Under the pieces are notes generated by a model. That model was not told the origin of the DNA. It made no database searches and saw nothing but the letters and a program-made list of their open reading frames with translations. Of a DNA stretch of 23,929 bases, positions 7,452 to 14,396 are shown piece after piece; within the stretch, counting starts at the first letter, position 1; each line of letters opens with the position of its first letter. This DNA comes from Caldifarciminota bacterium UBA3073 (GTDB lineage: Bacteria; Hydrothermota; UBA3073), in the NCBI GenBank assembly GCA_002366725.1, contig DFBT01000110.1:3153-27081 (forward strand). Direction: 5' to 3'. The position numbers and the translations under genes are program-made.

Positions 7452-7645
7452 AAATCAAAATGCAAAAATCAAAATGACGGATCAAGAATTAAAAATAAGC
7501 CACGCCTGCCTGCCGGCAGGCAGGGATTTCACTGATTTAAAAAATATTTCAATCTGGGATATCTGTGAAAATCTGTGCAATCTGTGGTTAGTGTTTTTGC
7601 ATTTTTAGATGTCCATACGGATCCTGTGGATATTTTTGATTTGCT
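7452..7645. repeat. Intergenic mosaic with a 20-bp palindrome and module B in reverse
   Basis: In order: AT words (aaaatcaaaatgcaaaaatc, aattaaaaataag), a perfect palindrome at 7505-7524, a stretch of the type ctgtgaaaatctgtgcaatc, tctgtggttag, then tttttgcattttt, module B in reverse (tccatacggatcctgtgg, about 7609-7627) and tttttgatttgct up to the mrpE ATG. No gene or terminator is supported. Confidence 0.75.
7505..7524. repeat. Perfect 20-bp GC-rich palindrome
   Basis: cctgcctgcc is followed directly by its reverse complement. The identical palindrome recurs at 23795-23814. No T-run follows, so a rho-independent terminator is not supported. Confidence 0.85.
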
Positions 7646-8134
7646 ATGAGAAGAGTTATCTTATTTATAGATTCATTCATTTTGTGGCTTCTGTTGACCT
7701 GGACTTTAAATTACCAGAGTCTTCTGGTGGGGGCTGGTTTCTCGCTGCTTGTAACCGTTATCTTCGGAAAGAGGTTTTCTCAAAGACCTATAAAATGGTT
7801 TGAACCCCAGAGGTATTTCTGGCTTATCGTATTGTATATGCCTTTTTTTGCCTGGCAGTGTCTAAAAGCAAATGTGGATGTTGCTTACAGGGTGCTCCAC
7901 CCCAAAATGCCCATCGAACCGGGTATCGTAAGGGTAAGAACGGTGCTGAAGTCCAAGATAGGCAGGACGGTCCTTGCCAATTCGATAACAATGACACCCG
8001 GTACGCTCTCGGTGGACATCAGGGATGAGTATCTGTATATACATTGGATAAAAGTTTATGCTCAAGATGAGGAGAACGCCACGAGAATAATCGTGAAAAA
8101 ATTTGAAAGATTTCTCGTGAGGATATTCGAGTGA
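7646..8134 (+). CDS. mrpE: Mrp antiporter subunit E (MnhE/MbhA)
   Basis: A 162-residue protein with two or three N-terminal membrane segments (about 4-40 and 55-75) and a soluble C-terminal domain. The MnhE signature is clear: VLANSITMTPGTLSVDI (about 111-127) and LYIHWIKVYAQDEENA. Like other MnhE proteins it is a small peripheral/membrane subunit needed for antiport. The ATG at 7646 follows the repeat (tttttgatttgctATG). Its stop overlaps the next start in GTGA, showing translational coupling within the E-F pair. Confidence 0.92.
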   Translation: MRRVILFIDSFILWLLLTWTLNYQSLLVGAGFSLLVTVIFGKRFSQRPIKWFEPQRYFWLIVLYMPFFAWQCLKANVDVAYRVLHPKMPIEPGIVRVRTVLKSKIGRTVLANSITMTPGTLSVDIRDEYLYIHWIKVYAQDEENATRIIVKKFERFLVRIFE

Positions 8135-8385
8135 GTGTTTTGATTATAATACTACTTGGCTTATGTTTCCTGTGTCTCTTGAGGGTCGCACTTGGCCCGA
8201 CATTGGCGGACAGAATGGTTGCGATAGACATTATGGGGATTCTGGTGGTGGGTGTATGCACCCTTCTTGCCGTAAAACTCGAAAGAGAGTTTCTCATAGA
8301 TATTTCGTTGGCATGGGTATTCCTGTCGTTCATCGGCACCATTGCGCTCGCAAAGTACTTAGAAGGGAAAAAGTTTGATGAGTGA
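8131..8385 (+). CDS. mrpF: Mrp antiporter subunit F (MnhF/MbhB)
   Basis: An 84-residue protein with three membrane helices and the MrpF block LRVALGPTLADRMVAIDIMG (about 16-35), followed by FLIDISLAWVFLSFIGTIAL. Start GTG 8131 overlaps the mrpE stop by four bases, a typical coupled junction. It is one of the few junctions in this half of the window not carrying repeat DNA. Length and gene order (E-F-G) are typical. Confidence 0.93.
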   Translation: MSVLIIILLGLCFLCLLRVALGPTLADRMVAIDIMGILVVGVCTLLAVKLEREFLIDISLAWVFLSFIGTIALAKYLEGKKFDE

Positions 8386-8419
8386 ATTAACTTAATTAAC
8401 TCAATTAACTCAACAGAAA
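8386..8419. repeat. Short TTAACTCAA-type tandem repeat
   Basis: attaactt, aattaactc, aattaactc, aac repeat between mrpF and mrpG. They are related in composition to the ttgattggttaatta repeats at 5521 read on the other strand. Confidence 0.6.
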
Positions 8420-8764
8420 ATGAGAGAAATTATAGGTATTATATTAATAGGTATTGGAGTTGCCTTTGATGTGTTTGGTTGCATTGGACTCATCAGGCTC
8501 CCCGATGTGTATAACAGATTGCAGGCGGCAACGAAGGGTGTGACCGTTGGAACCTGGGGTATATTGATAGGTGTGTGTGTGCTTGTCGGATTCAACTCGC
8601 TCGGGGTGAAGGCTCTACTGGCTGTAATTTTAATATTTTTCACCTCGGCAACCGCTTCCCATGCCCTGGCGAGGGGTGCGCACAAATCCGGTACGAAACT
8701 CTGGAAGAGATCTGTGTGTGATAGGTACGAAGAGGACAGAAAAAATGCAAAAATCAAAAATTGA
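8420..8764 (+). CDS. mrpG: Mrp antiporter subunit G (MnhG/MbhC)
   Basis: A 114-residue protein with the MnhG/PhaG pattern: an N-terminal helix, then GLIRLPDVYNRLQAATKGVT (about 23-42), and two further helices ending FTSATASHALARGAH. It completes the set of small Mrp subunits. The last residues (NAKIKN) and the stop TGA are supplied by the AT-rich repeat and the first bases of module C, so the C-terminus has been rewritten by the repeat. The ATG at 8420 lies after cagaaa with no strong RBS. Confidence 0.92.
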   Translation: MREIIGIILIGIGVAFDVFGCIGLIRLPDVYNRLQAATKGVTVGTWGILIGVCVLVGFNSLGVKALLAVILIFFTSATASHALARGAHKSGTKLWKRSVCDRYEEDRKNAKIKN

Positions 8765-8844
8765 CCCAGAGGGTCATTCCGAGCAAAGCAAGGAATCTCA
8801 TATTGGGATTGCTTCGTCCCGATAAAATCGGGACTCGCAATGAC
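8763..8844. repeat. 82-bp repeat module C, copy 3
   Basis: Same ends and length as the copies at 3320 and 5019. It provides the TGA stop codon of mrpG through its first bases (aaaaatTGAccc). Confidence 0.9.
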
Positions 8845-8946
8845 AGCATTGCTGTTATTTTTGCATTTTAATATGTCCCGCCATAGCGGGATCCCGCCAA
8901 CGGCGGTGATATTTTTGATTTTTAATACTTAATTTTTAATTTTACT
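8765..8946. repeat. Intergenic mosaic of modules C and E with AT-rich ends
   Basis: Module C copy 3 (8763-8844) is followed by a conserved tail (gcattgctgttatttttgc), module E copy 2 (8874-8912; hairpins cccgc/gcggg and ccgcc/ggcgg), then AT-rich words to ttttactATG at 8947. Apart from a shorter left part it has the same architecture as 3295-3503. Confidence 0.8.
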
Positions 8947-9543
8947 ATGCGGTATCCAAAGCTGAGAGAACTGAGGGAGGCTTTTAAGAATATATTTACA
9001 AGGGCAGCAACCGTAAGATATCCATACGGAAAGGCGGAGTTCCATCCCGGGTATCGGGGAAAACCCGAATTTCAGGATGAGTGCCTGGGTTGTACTGCAT
9101 GTATGGAGGTCTGTCCTCCGGGGGCGATTGAAATTGTCGATGATGTTGAAAATAGAAAGAGAAGGGTCGTAAGATATTTCGATAGGTGTATAACCTGTGG
9201 CGAGTGTGAAAGGGTCTGTACCTGTGGAAACGGTATTAAGATGGTTCCGGAATTTGCCATGGCTGTGTACGATAGAAAAGACCTGGTCGAATCGGTTGAG
9301 AGAGAACTGATCGTTTGTGAAAACTGTGGAAGACCAATCGCAACCAAAAAACATATATTATGGTTAATGGACCAGTTAGAAGAAAAGGGAGCAGCCAATA
9401 TGGGGTTTGTAATTATGAGTTTGAAAGAGTTGGGGATTGTGGAAGAAGTTGAGAAGAAGGTCTCATTTGACAAACGACAGGACCTGTTTACCATACTCTG
9501 TCCGAGATGTAAACACAGGGTAATACTCTATGACTCCCTATAA
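8947..9543 (+). CDS. Ferredoxin-like 2x[4Fe-4S] subunit of group 4 hydrogenase (MbhN/HycF/NuoI-like)
   Basis: A 198-residue electron-entry subunit. Two classical clusters are visible: CLGCTACMEVCP (C46, C49, C52, C56) and CITCGECERVC (C81, C84, C87, C91). The C-terminal half adds two CxxC pairs, CENCGR (124, 127) and CPRCKH (185, 188), which could bind zinc or a further cluster; HycF-type subunits have a comparable cysteine-containing tail. It would carry electrons from soluble ferredoxin to the small subunit of the Mbh enzyme. The start ATG at 8947 is in ttttactATGcgg, the same ten-plus-three bases as before mbhL. It overlaps the next gene by 14 bases. Confidence 0.9.
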   Translation: MRYPKLRELREAFKNIFTRAATVRYPYGKAEFHPGYRGKPEFQDECLGCTACMEVCPPGAIEIVDDVENRKRRVVRYFDRCITCGECERVCTCGNGIKMVPEFAMAVYDRKDLVESVERELIVCENCGRPIATKKHILWLMDQLEEKGAANMGFVIMSLKELGIVEEVEKKVSFDKRQDLFTILCPRCKHRVILYDSL

Positions 9544-10003
9544 GAAATTTAAAAATCAAATATCAAAAATTAAATCTATTGTAAATGGAACTAATTTCTT
9601 GATAGCCGGCGTCGGCAATGAACTGAAGGAAATTGACAGGATCGGTGTGGAGTTGGCGAGAAAGGGAGAGAAGATATATCCCGATAGATTCATTGATTGT
9701 GGTGTGGCGCCGGAAAATTATCTTCACGAGATAATAGGCAGGAAAATTGAAACTTTGATAATCGTGGATGTGGTTTACTTTGAGAATGAAGGGGATATGA
9801 AAATTTTGATGCCCGGGGAGTTGGCTCTCCAGGGTATCTCAACTCATTCCCTGTCCTTAAATTTTATGGCTGAGTATTTAGCAAATTGGGGAATAAAAAC
9901 TGTAATCATCGGCATAAAGCCGACCCCGAAAAATAAAGAAGTCGGAGAAAAGTTGCTTTCCGGTCTCTATGAGTTGATAGCGGCAGAAACAAGAACATCT
10001 TAA
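9530..10003 (+). CDS. hycI: HycI-like [NiFe] hydrogenase maturation endopeptidase
   Basis: A 157-residue M52/A31-type protease that removes the C-terminal peptide of a hydrogenase large subunit after nickel insertion. Visible motifs: GVGNELKEIDRIG, whose Asp aligns with the metal-binding acidic residue of HybD/HycI; IIVDVVY with the second Asp; and STHSLSL with the His. All three nickel-sensing ligands are thus present. Its likely substrate is the group 4 large subunit at 124, which has a HycE-like tail. ATG 9530 overlaps the preceding gene. The first roughly 17 residues (KKFKNQISKIK) are encoded by AT-rich repeat words, so the original N-terminus has been replaced or extended. Confidence 0.85.
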   Translation: MTPYKKFKNQISKIKSIVNGTNFLIAGVGNELKEIDRIGVELARKGEKIYPDRFIDCGVAPENYLHEIIGRKIETLIIVDVVYFENEGDMKILMPGELALQGISTHSLSLNFMAEYLANWGIKTVIIGIKPTPKNKEVGEKLLSGLYELIAAETRTS

Positions 10004-10007
10004 GATT

Positions 10008-10385
10008 ATGGCTGAATTGGTGGATAAAATTTCGGAACTTTCAGGGCAAAACCTTGACGCCTGTTATCAGTGCGGGAAGTGTTCGGGTGGTTGTCCGAGT
10101 GTAGCCCAAATGGATATGCTTCCCAATCAGGTCATAAGGTTGCTTCAAATTGGACTACCTGAGCTTGCTTTACAATGTAACACAATATGGATATGTGCCT
10201 CCTGCTATATGTGCACGGTCCGGTGTCCCCGGGGAATTGATCTCTCAAAGATAATGGAGGCATTGAGACAGGTTAATTTAAGGGAGAACCTCGATTACAT
10301 GAAAATAAAAGAGATCAAGGAGGAAGACATATTTATACTTCCCCAAATCGCCCTGGTTGCAAATTTCAGAAAACAGACAGCGTAA
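10008..10385 (+). CDS. hdrC: Heterodisulfide reductase subunit C-like iron-sulfur protein
   Basis: A 125-residue protein with two [4Fe-4S] motifs: CYQCGKCSGGCP (C19, C22, C25, C29) and CASCYMCTVRCPRG (C63, C66, C69, C73). This is the HdrC pattern; it relays electrons from HdrA to the catalytic HdrB. It is somewhat shorter than many HdrC proteins at the C-terminus. It starts four bases after the hycI stop. The Hdr complex with MvhADG reduces CoM-S-S-CoB in methanogens; in organisms without these cofactors the acceptor is unknown. Confidence 0.92.
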   Translation: MAELVDKISELSGQNLDACYQCGKCSGGCPSVAQMDMLPNQVIRLLQIGLPELALQCNTIWICASCYMCTVRCPRGIDLSKIMEALRQVNLRENLDYMKIKEIKEEDIFILPQIALVANFRKQTA

Positions 10386-10621
10386 TCCCATGCTATGCAT
10401 TAACCACAGATGAACACAGAACTTCACTGAAAAATCAAAAAGCAAATGTCAAAAATCAAAATGACATATAAAAATGCAAAAATATGATACACTCTCTCTC
10501 CTCTTTTTTATTTTTGAATTGTCCATACGGATCCTGCGGATAATTTTGATATTTACATTTTAATATTTGATATAAGGATGTTTATCGTCTCGTGGTTTCT
10601 TAACGCATAATTTTGGAAAAT
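10386..10621. repeat. Gap between hdrC and hdrB filled by repeats
   Basis: It contains ttaaccacagatgaacacag (opposite orientation to the tctgtggttag words at 7570), AT words (aaaaatcaaaatgac), a pyrimidine stretch near 10490-10510, and module B in reverse (gtccatacggatcctgcgg, 10520-10538), followed by ttgatatttacattttaata. hdrB and hdrC are usually adjacent; here they are separated by about 235 bases of repeat DNA. A promoter is possible but not demonstrable. Confidence 0.65.
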
Positions 10622-11497
10622 ATGAAGGTATTATACTATCCAGGCTGTACGCTCAAGACGAGCGCAAAGAATTTTGAAGATTCGGCGGTGGCGTCGCTGA
10701 AGGTGCTCGGAGTCGACCTCGTGGAACTCGAAAGATGGAATTGCTGTGGAACAGTCTATTCGCTCGCATCTGATGATCTGATGCATAAGGTTGCACCGAT
10801 CAGAAACTTGATAAGGGTAAAGGAGCAGAGTAATGGTGACGATAGGGTGGTTACTCTGTGTTCAATGTGCTATAACACACTCAAACAGGCAAATGAGTTT
10901 TTTAAGGAAGATGAGGAATCGAGAGACAAAATCAACAATTTTATGGACAGGGAAATAGACTACAACGGCGATGTAGAGGTCCTGCATCTTCTCACATTAT
11001 TGAAGGAAGAAATAGGATTTGATAATATTGGTAAAAAGGTTAAGAACAAGCTCTCGAACCTCAAGGTGGCATCCTATTACGGATGCCTGCTCTTGAGACC
11101 TCAAAATTCGGCAATCGATAATGCAGAAAATCCGACCATCCTTGAGGATCTGTTTACTTCTTTGGGGATAGATACCGTGGATTTCCCTTATAAAAACGAG
11201 TGCTGTGGTTCATATAATACCGTAAATGCGGTAGACCTCGTGGTGGAGAGAACTTACAAGATAATTAACTCTGCGAGGTCTTTTGGCGCGAATATAATTG
11301 CCACGAGTTGTCCACTCTGTCAGTTCAATCTCGATAGAAGGCAGAAAGATGTGAAGGATAAGTACTACGATTTTGAGGAAATGCCCGTGGTATACTTCAC
11401 ACAGATTATGGGCAGGGCATTTAATGTAAAAAGAAAGTCCCTGGGGTTTGACCTGAATTATATAGACCCCGTTCCACTTTTGCAGGAGAACTTTTAA
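10622..11497 (+). CDS. hdrB: Heterodisulfide reductase subunit B (catalytic, CCG domains)
   Basis: A 291-residue protein with two complete CCG domains: C9, C41-C42, C80 and C83, then C155, C194-C195, C230 and C233. In HdrB each domain binds a noncubane [4Fe-4S] cluster that splits the disulfide. All ligands are present, so a functional disulfide-reducing site is expected. ATG 10622 gives the family start MKVLYYPGC; an in-frame TTG at 10613 would add three residues. It lies between hdrC and hdrA but is separated from both by repeat-bearing gaps. The substrate cannot be read from the sequence. Confidence 0.93.
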   Translation: MKVLYYPGCTLKTSAKNFEDSAVASLKVLGVDLVELERWNCCGTVYSLASDDLMHKVAPIRNLIRVKEQSNGDDRVVTLCSMCYNTLKQANEFFKEDEESRDKINNFMDREIDYNGDVEVLHLLTLLKEEIGFDNIGKKVKNKLSNLKVASYYGCLLLRPQNSAIDNAENPTILEDLFTSLGIDTVDFPYKNECCGSYNTVNAVDLVVERTYKIINSARSFGANIIATSCPLCQFNLDRRQKDVKDKYYDFEEMPVVYFTQIMGRAFNVKRKSLGFDLNYIDPVPLLQENF

Positions 11498-11806
11498 TGT
11501 CGATTGTGACGGAGTTAAGGCGTAAAATCCTTTCCATACGGATGCTGTGCAACGGATTAACTCCTGGAATTAAGGCGTCAGCCTTTTATGGAGCACTATT
11601 GCATACCCTCGCACCTATTAGGTGCGGGGCATAGTGCTACCATTTATATAAAATCCTTTCCATACGGCCCTACGGCTCGTATGAGATGCTGTGCAACAGT
11701 TGTTTTTGCACAACCACTGAAGGTTGCGACTACCGTTTTTTGGCTTTTTACACAATTACATTAGCCTTGATTGCAGTCTTTTGGAATTGAGGGAAGCATA
11801 CACACC
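11498..11806. repeat. 309-base gap before hdrA with hairpins and a direct repeat
   Basis: No gene is supported. A direct repeat of the form taaaatcctttccatacgg ... gctgtgcaac occurs at 11522-11552 and again at 11648-11699; the second copy carries an 18-base insert (ccctacggctcgtatgag). Between them is a long hairpin (11592-11638). Further on are gtgcaa/ttgcac inverted words and aaccactgaaggttgcgact. A purine stretch gagggaag lies about ten bases before the hdrA ATG and could act as a distant RBS. Confidence 0.7.
11592..11638. repeat. Long imperfect hairpin in the hdrA leader
   Basis: The outer stem is agcacta/tagtgct and the inner stem cgcacc/ggtgcg around tatta, with an interrupted stem between. 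A T-run does not follow directly, so it is recorded as a hairpin rather than a terminator. Confidence 0.7.
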
Positions 11807-13771
11807 ATGAAACAGCGTATCGGTGTTTTTGTCTGTCACTGTGGGATCAATATCGCCTCGACAGTTCAAATTGAGAGGGTAGTTGAGGCAATAAAGGAAT
11901 ATCCCGGGGTTGTGCACGCCGAGGATTACGAATATATGTGTTCAGACCCCGGGCAGGGTATGATCAGAGCCCGCATAAAAGAGAAGAATCTCACTGGAGT
12001 TGTTGTGGCGGCATGTTCGCCGACACTGCACGAACTTACCTTCAGGAATGTCACAGCACTTTCCGGACTCAACCCATACCGCTGTGAGATGGCAAATATA
12101 CGAGAGCACTGCAGCTGGATACACAAAGATGTGGATAAGGCGACAAAAAAAGCAATTAAGATTATAAAGACAATCGTTGAGAAGGTGAAACTCAACGAAG
12201 AACTCACCCCTCTCTCCGTGCCGATAACAAAGCGTGCACTTGTTATCGGTGGCGGTATCGCCGGGATACAATCCGCCCTCGATATAGCGAATGCGGGGTA
12301 TCAGGTAATACTCGTCGAGAAATCATCATCGATTGGTGGACATATGGCGCAGCTCTCCGAAACCTTTCCCACACTTGATTGTTCACAGTGTATACTGACC
12401 CCGAAGATGGTTGAGGTTGCACAGCACAAGAATATTAAGCTTTATAACTATGCGGAGATTGACGATGTATCCGGCTATGTGGGTAATTTCAAGGTAAAAA
12501 TTAGATTGAAGGCATCCTATGTTGATTGGTCGAAATGTGTGGGATGCGGGCTGTGTATAGAGAAATGTCCAACAAAGGTTGCCTCTGAATTTGAGCAGGG
12601 CCTTGCACCTCGTAAGGCGATATATGTTCCATTTCCACAGGCAGTGCCGAACAAACCCGTGATAGATAGAGAACACTGCAGGTATTTCAAAACCGGCAAA
12701 TGTCGTGTATGTGAGAAGGTTTGTGACCTCGACGCAATAAAGTTTGATGAGGAGGATGATTTCGTAGAGGAGGAGGTTGGCGCGATAGTCGTTGCAACTG
12801 GTTATGAAGTTTACGGTGTGCAGAATATTGGTGAATACGGAGCCGGAAGATACAAAGATGTGGTAGATGGGCTACAATTTGAGCGGTTGCTCTCCGCATC
12901 GGGACCAACAAATGGAGAGATTCGTCGTCCGTCGGATGGACAAATACCGAGGCGAGTTGCATTTGTAAGTTGTGTGGGTTCCCGTGACCCCGAGCTACAC
13001 AAGCCCTACTGCTCAAAAGTTTGCTGCATGTATCTTGCAAAACATGCGATGCTCTACAAACATCGTGTGCCAGATGGACAGCCCATAATCTTTTATATAG
13101 ATATTCGCTCGGATGGAAAGGGATATGAAGAGTTCGTACAGCGTGCACAGGAAGAAGACCATGTAACCTACATTAGGGGCAAGGTTTCCAAGATATACGA
13201 GGATAACGGCGAACTGGTTCTGCTGTCGGCGGATACGCTGGCGGGAATGCCAATAGAGTTGAGATGCGACCTCGTTGTGCTCGGTATGGCGATTTGCCCA
13301 TCATCGGGTGTGGATGAACTGACGAAGAAACTTAAAATACAGACGGATGCAAACGGTTTTCTGACCGAGGCACATCCAAAATTGCGGCCCGTGGAGAGCC
13401 TGACACCCGGTATATTTATTGCGGGATGCGCTCATGCACCCAAGGATATACCAGACACGGTGGCACAGGCTTCAGCTGCATCCAGCAAGGTTCTTGAGAT
13501 GTTCGGACAGAAAGAACTCTCCCACGACCCGATGGTTGCATGGGTTGATGAAGACCTGTGCAGTGGCTGTGGTGTATGCATTTCACTTTGCCCGTATGAT
13601 GCAAGGGAATTGGAAATTAAAGAGGGCAAAAGGATAGCTACGGTGAAGGAGATACTGTGTGAGGGTTGTGGTAGCTGTATCGCGGGCTGTCCGGCGGGTG
13701 CCTGCCAACAGAGAAATCTCGACGACAAACAGGTAATCAGAATGGTAGAAACCGTGCTGTCTCGTGGTTAA
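11807..13771 (+). CDS. hdrA: Heterodisulfide reductase subunit A (FAD, bifurcating)
   Basis: A 654-residue iron-sulfur flavoprotein. In order: N-terminal domain with CHCGINIA (about 10-17) and CSPTLHE; FAD-binding GGGIAGI (148-154); CSQCILTPKM (about 192-201); ferredoxin-type CVGCGLCIEKCP (244-255); CRYFKTGKCRVCEKVC (291-306); and a C-terminal 2x[4Fe-4S] domain with CSGCGVCISLCP and CEGCGSCIAGCP. This is the full methanogen-type HdrA. It is the proposed bifurcation site, sending electrons from MvhD to ferredoxin and to HdrCB. ATG 11807 gives the usual MKQRIGVFVCHCG start; an in-frame TTG at 11771 is less likely. It is followed closely by mvhD. Confidence 0.95.
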   Translation: MKQRIGVFVCHCGINIASTVQIERVVEAIKEYPGVVHAEDYEYMCSDPGQGMIRARIKEKNLTGVVVAACSPTLHELTFRNVTALSGLNPYRCEMANIREHCSWIHKDVDKATKKAIKIIKTIVEKVKLNEELTPLSVPITKRALVIGGGIAGIQSALDIANAGYQVILVEKSSSIGGHMAQLSETFPTLDCSQCILTPKMVEVAQHKNIKLYNYAEIDDVSGYVGNFKVKIRLKASYVDWSKCVGCGLCIEKCPTKVASEFEQGLAPRKAIYVPFPQAVPNKPVIDREHCRYFKTGKCRVCEKVCDLDAIKFDEEDDFVEEEVGAIVVATGYEVYGVQNIGEYGAGRYKDVVDGLQFERLLSASGPTNGEIRRPSDGQIPRRVAFVSCVGSRDPELHKPYCSKVCCMYLAKHAMLYKHRVPDGQPIIFYIDIRSDGKGYEEFVQRAQEEDHVTYIRGKVSKIYEDNGELVLLSADTLAGMPIELRCDLVVLGMAICPSSGVDELTKKLKIQTDANGFLTEAHPKLRPVESLTPGIFIAGCAHAPKDIPDTVAQASAASSKVLEMFGQKELSHDPMVAWVDEDLCSGCGVCISLCPYDARELEIKEGKRIATVKEILCEGCGSCIAGCPAGACQQRNLDDKQVIRMVETVLSRG

Positions 13772-13791
13772 ATGACCTTTTGGAAGCGCTT

Positions 13792-14202
13792 ATGCAAGAT
13801 TTCGAACCAAATGTTGTAGTCTTTTGCTGCAGGTGGTGTTCCTATGCAGCCGCAGACCTTGCTGGGACATCGAGAATGACAGCAAATCCGCAATTCGTGG
13901 TGATACGTACGATGTGTTCGGGCCGTATTGACCCGGAGTTTATACTCGATGCATTTGCAAAGGGCGCAGACGGCGTGCTTGTGACGGGCTGTCATCCCGG
14001 CGATTGTCACTATGTTAATGGAAATTATAAGACCAGACGACGGATGCTTTTGTTGGAAGAGGTGCTCGAGCAATTCGGTATAGATAGAAAGAGATTGCGA
14101 TGCGAGTGGATATCTGCCAGTGAGGGTGGGAAGTTTGTCAAGACGATCGATGAATTTATCGGAACCATAAAAAAATTGGGACCGATTGACGGCATCAAGT
14201 GA
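13792..14202 (+). CDS. mvhD: MvhD, [2Fe-2S] linker subunit between hydrogenase and HdrA
   Basis: A 136-residue protein with FCCRWCSYAAADLAG (C12, C13, C16), MCSGRIDPEF (C42) and TGCHPGDCHY (C67, C72), the cysteine pattern of MvhD/FlpD. It transfers electrons from the MvhAG hydrogenase to HdrA. ATG 13792 is preferred over in-frame TTG 13780 because ggaag lies at 13782-13786, five bases before it. It sits between hdrA and mvhG, the order expected for an MvhADG-HdrABC complex. Confidence 0.93.
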   Translation: MQDFEPNVVVFCCRWCSYAAADLAGTSRMTANPQFVVIRTMCSGRIDPEFILDAFAKGADGVLVTGCHPGDCHYVNGNYKTRRRMLLLEEVLEQFGIDRKRLRCEWISASEGGKFVKTIDEFIGTIKKLGPIDGIK

Positions 14203-14396
14203 ATTTTGGAGCGGCAACTGCAGAAGTTGCAGAGTTCGCATGTATAAGATGGAATGACCATGGGTTCTCCGCGTGCTCTGCGGTTCGAAATAGAGTTTTT
14301 TCTAATGGGATGGGTAGTGACAGGAAGTTGAAGTATCTCTTTTTTCTCTGAGTACTTTGTGGTTAGTTTTATACAAATTAATGATTGGCGGTAAAT
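14203..14396. repeat. Gap between mvhD and mvhG with repeat-like words
   Basis: A small hairpin (gcaact/agttgc, 14214-14230) is followed by ctccgcgtgctctgcggttc and ctgagtactttgtggttag, words of the same kind as tctgtggttag at 7570. No gene is seen. ggcggt lies shortly before the mvhG ATG. Confidence 0.5.

Noticed and set aside
7505..7524. Rho-independent terminator at the GC-rich palindrome
   Set aside because: No T-run follows, and the same palindrome stands in another repeat cluster at 23795.
9072..9494. 140-residue antisense open frame opposite the ferredoxin subunit
   Set aside because: Ser/Thr/Ile-rich mirror of a cysteine-containing gene; no independent evidence.
10540..10580. Sigma-70-like promoter before hdrB (ttgata ... 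gatata)
   Set aside because: The match lies in AT-rich repeat words that occur at many junctions, so it has no specificity.
12687..13148. 153-residue antisense open frame opposite hdrA
   Set aside because: Shadow of a well-supported gene; composition and motifs make no sense as a protein and there is no start context.
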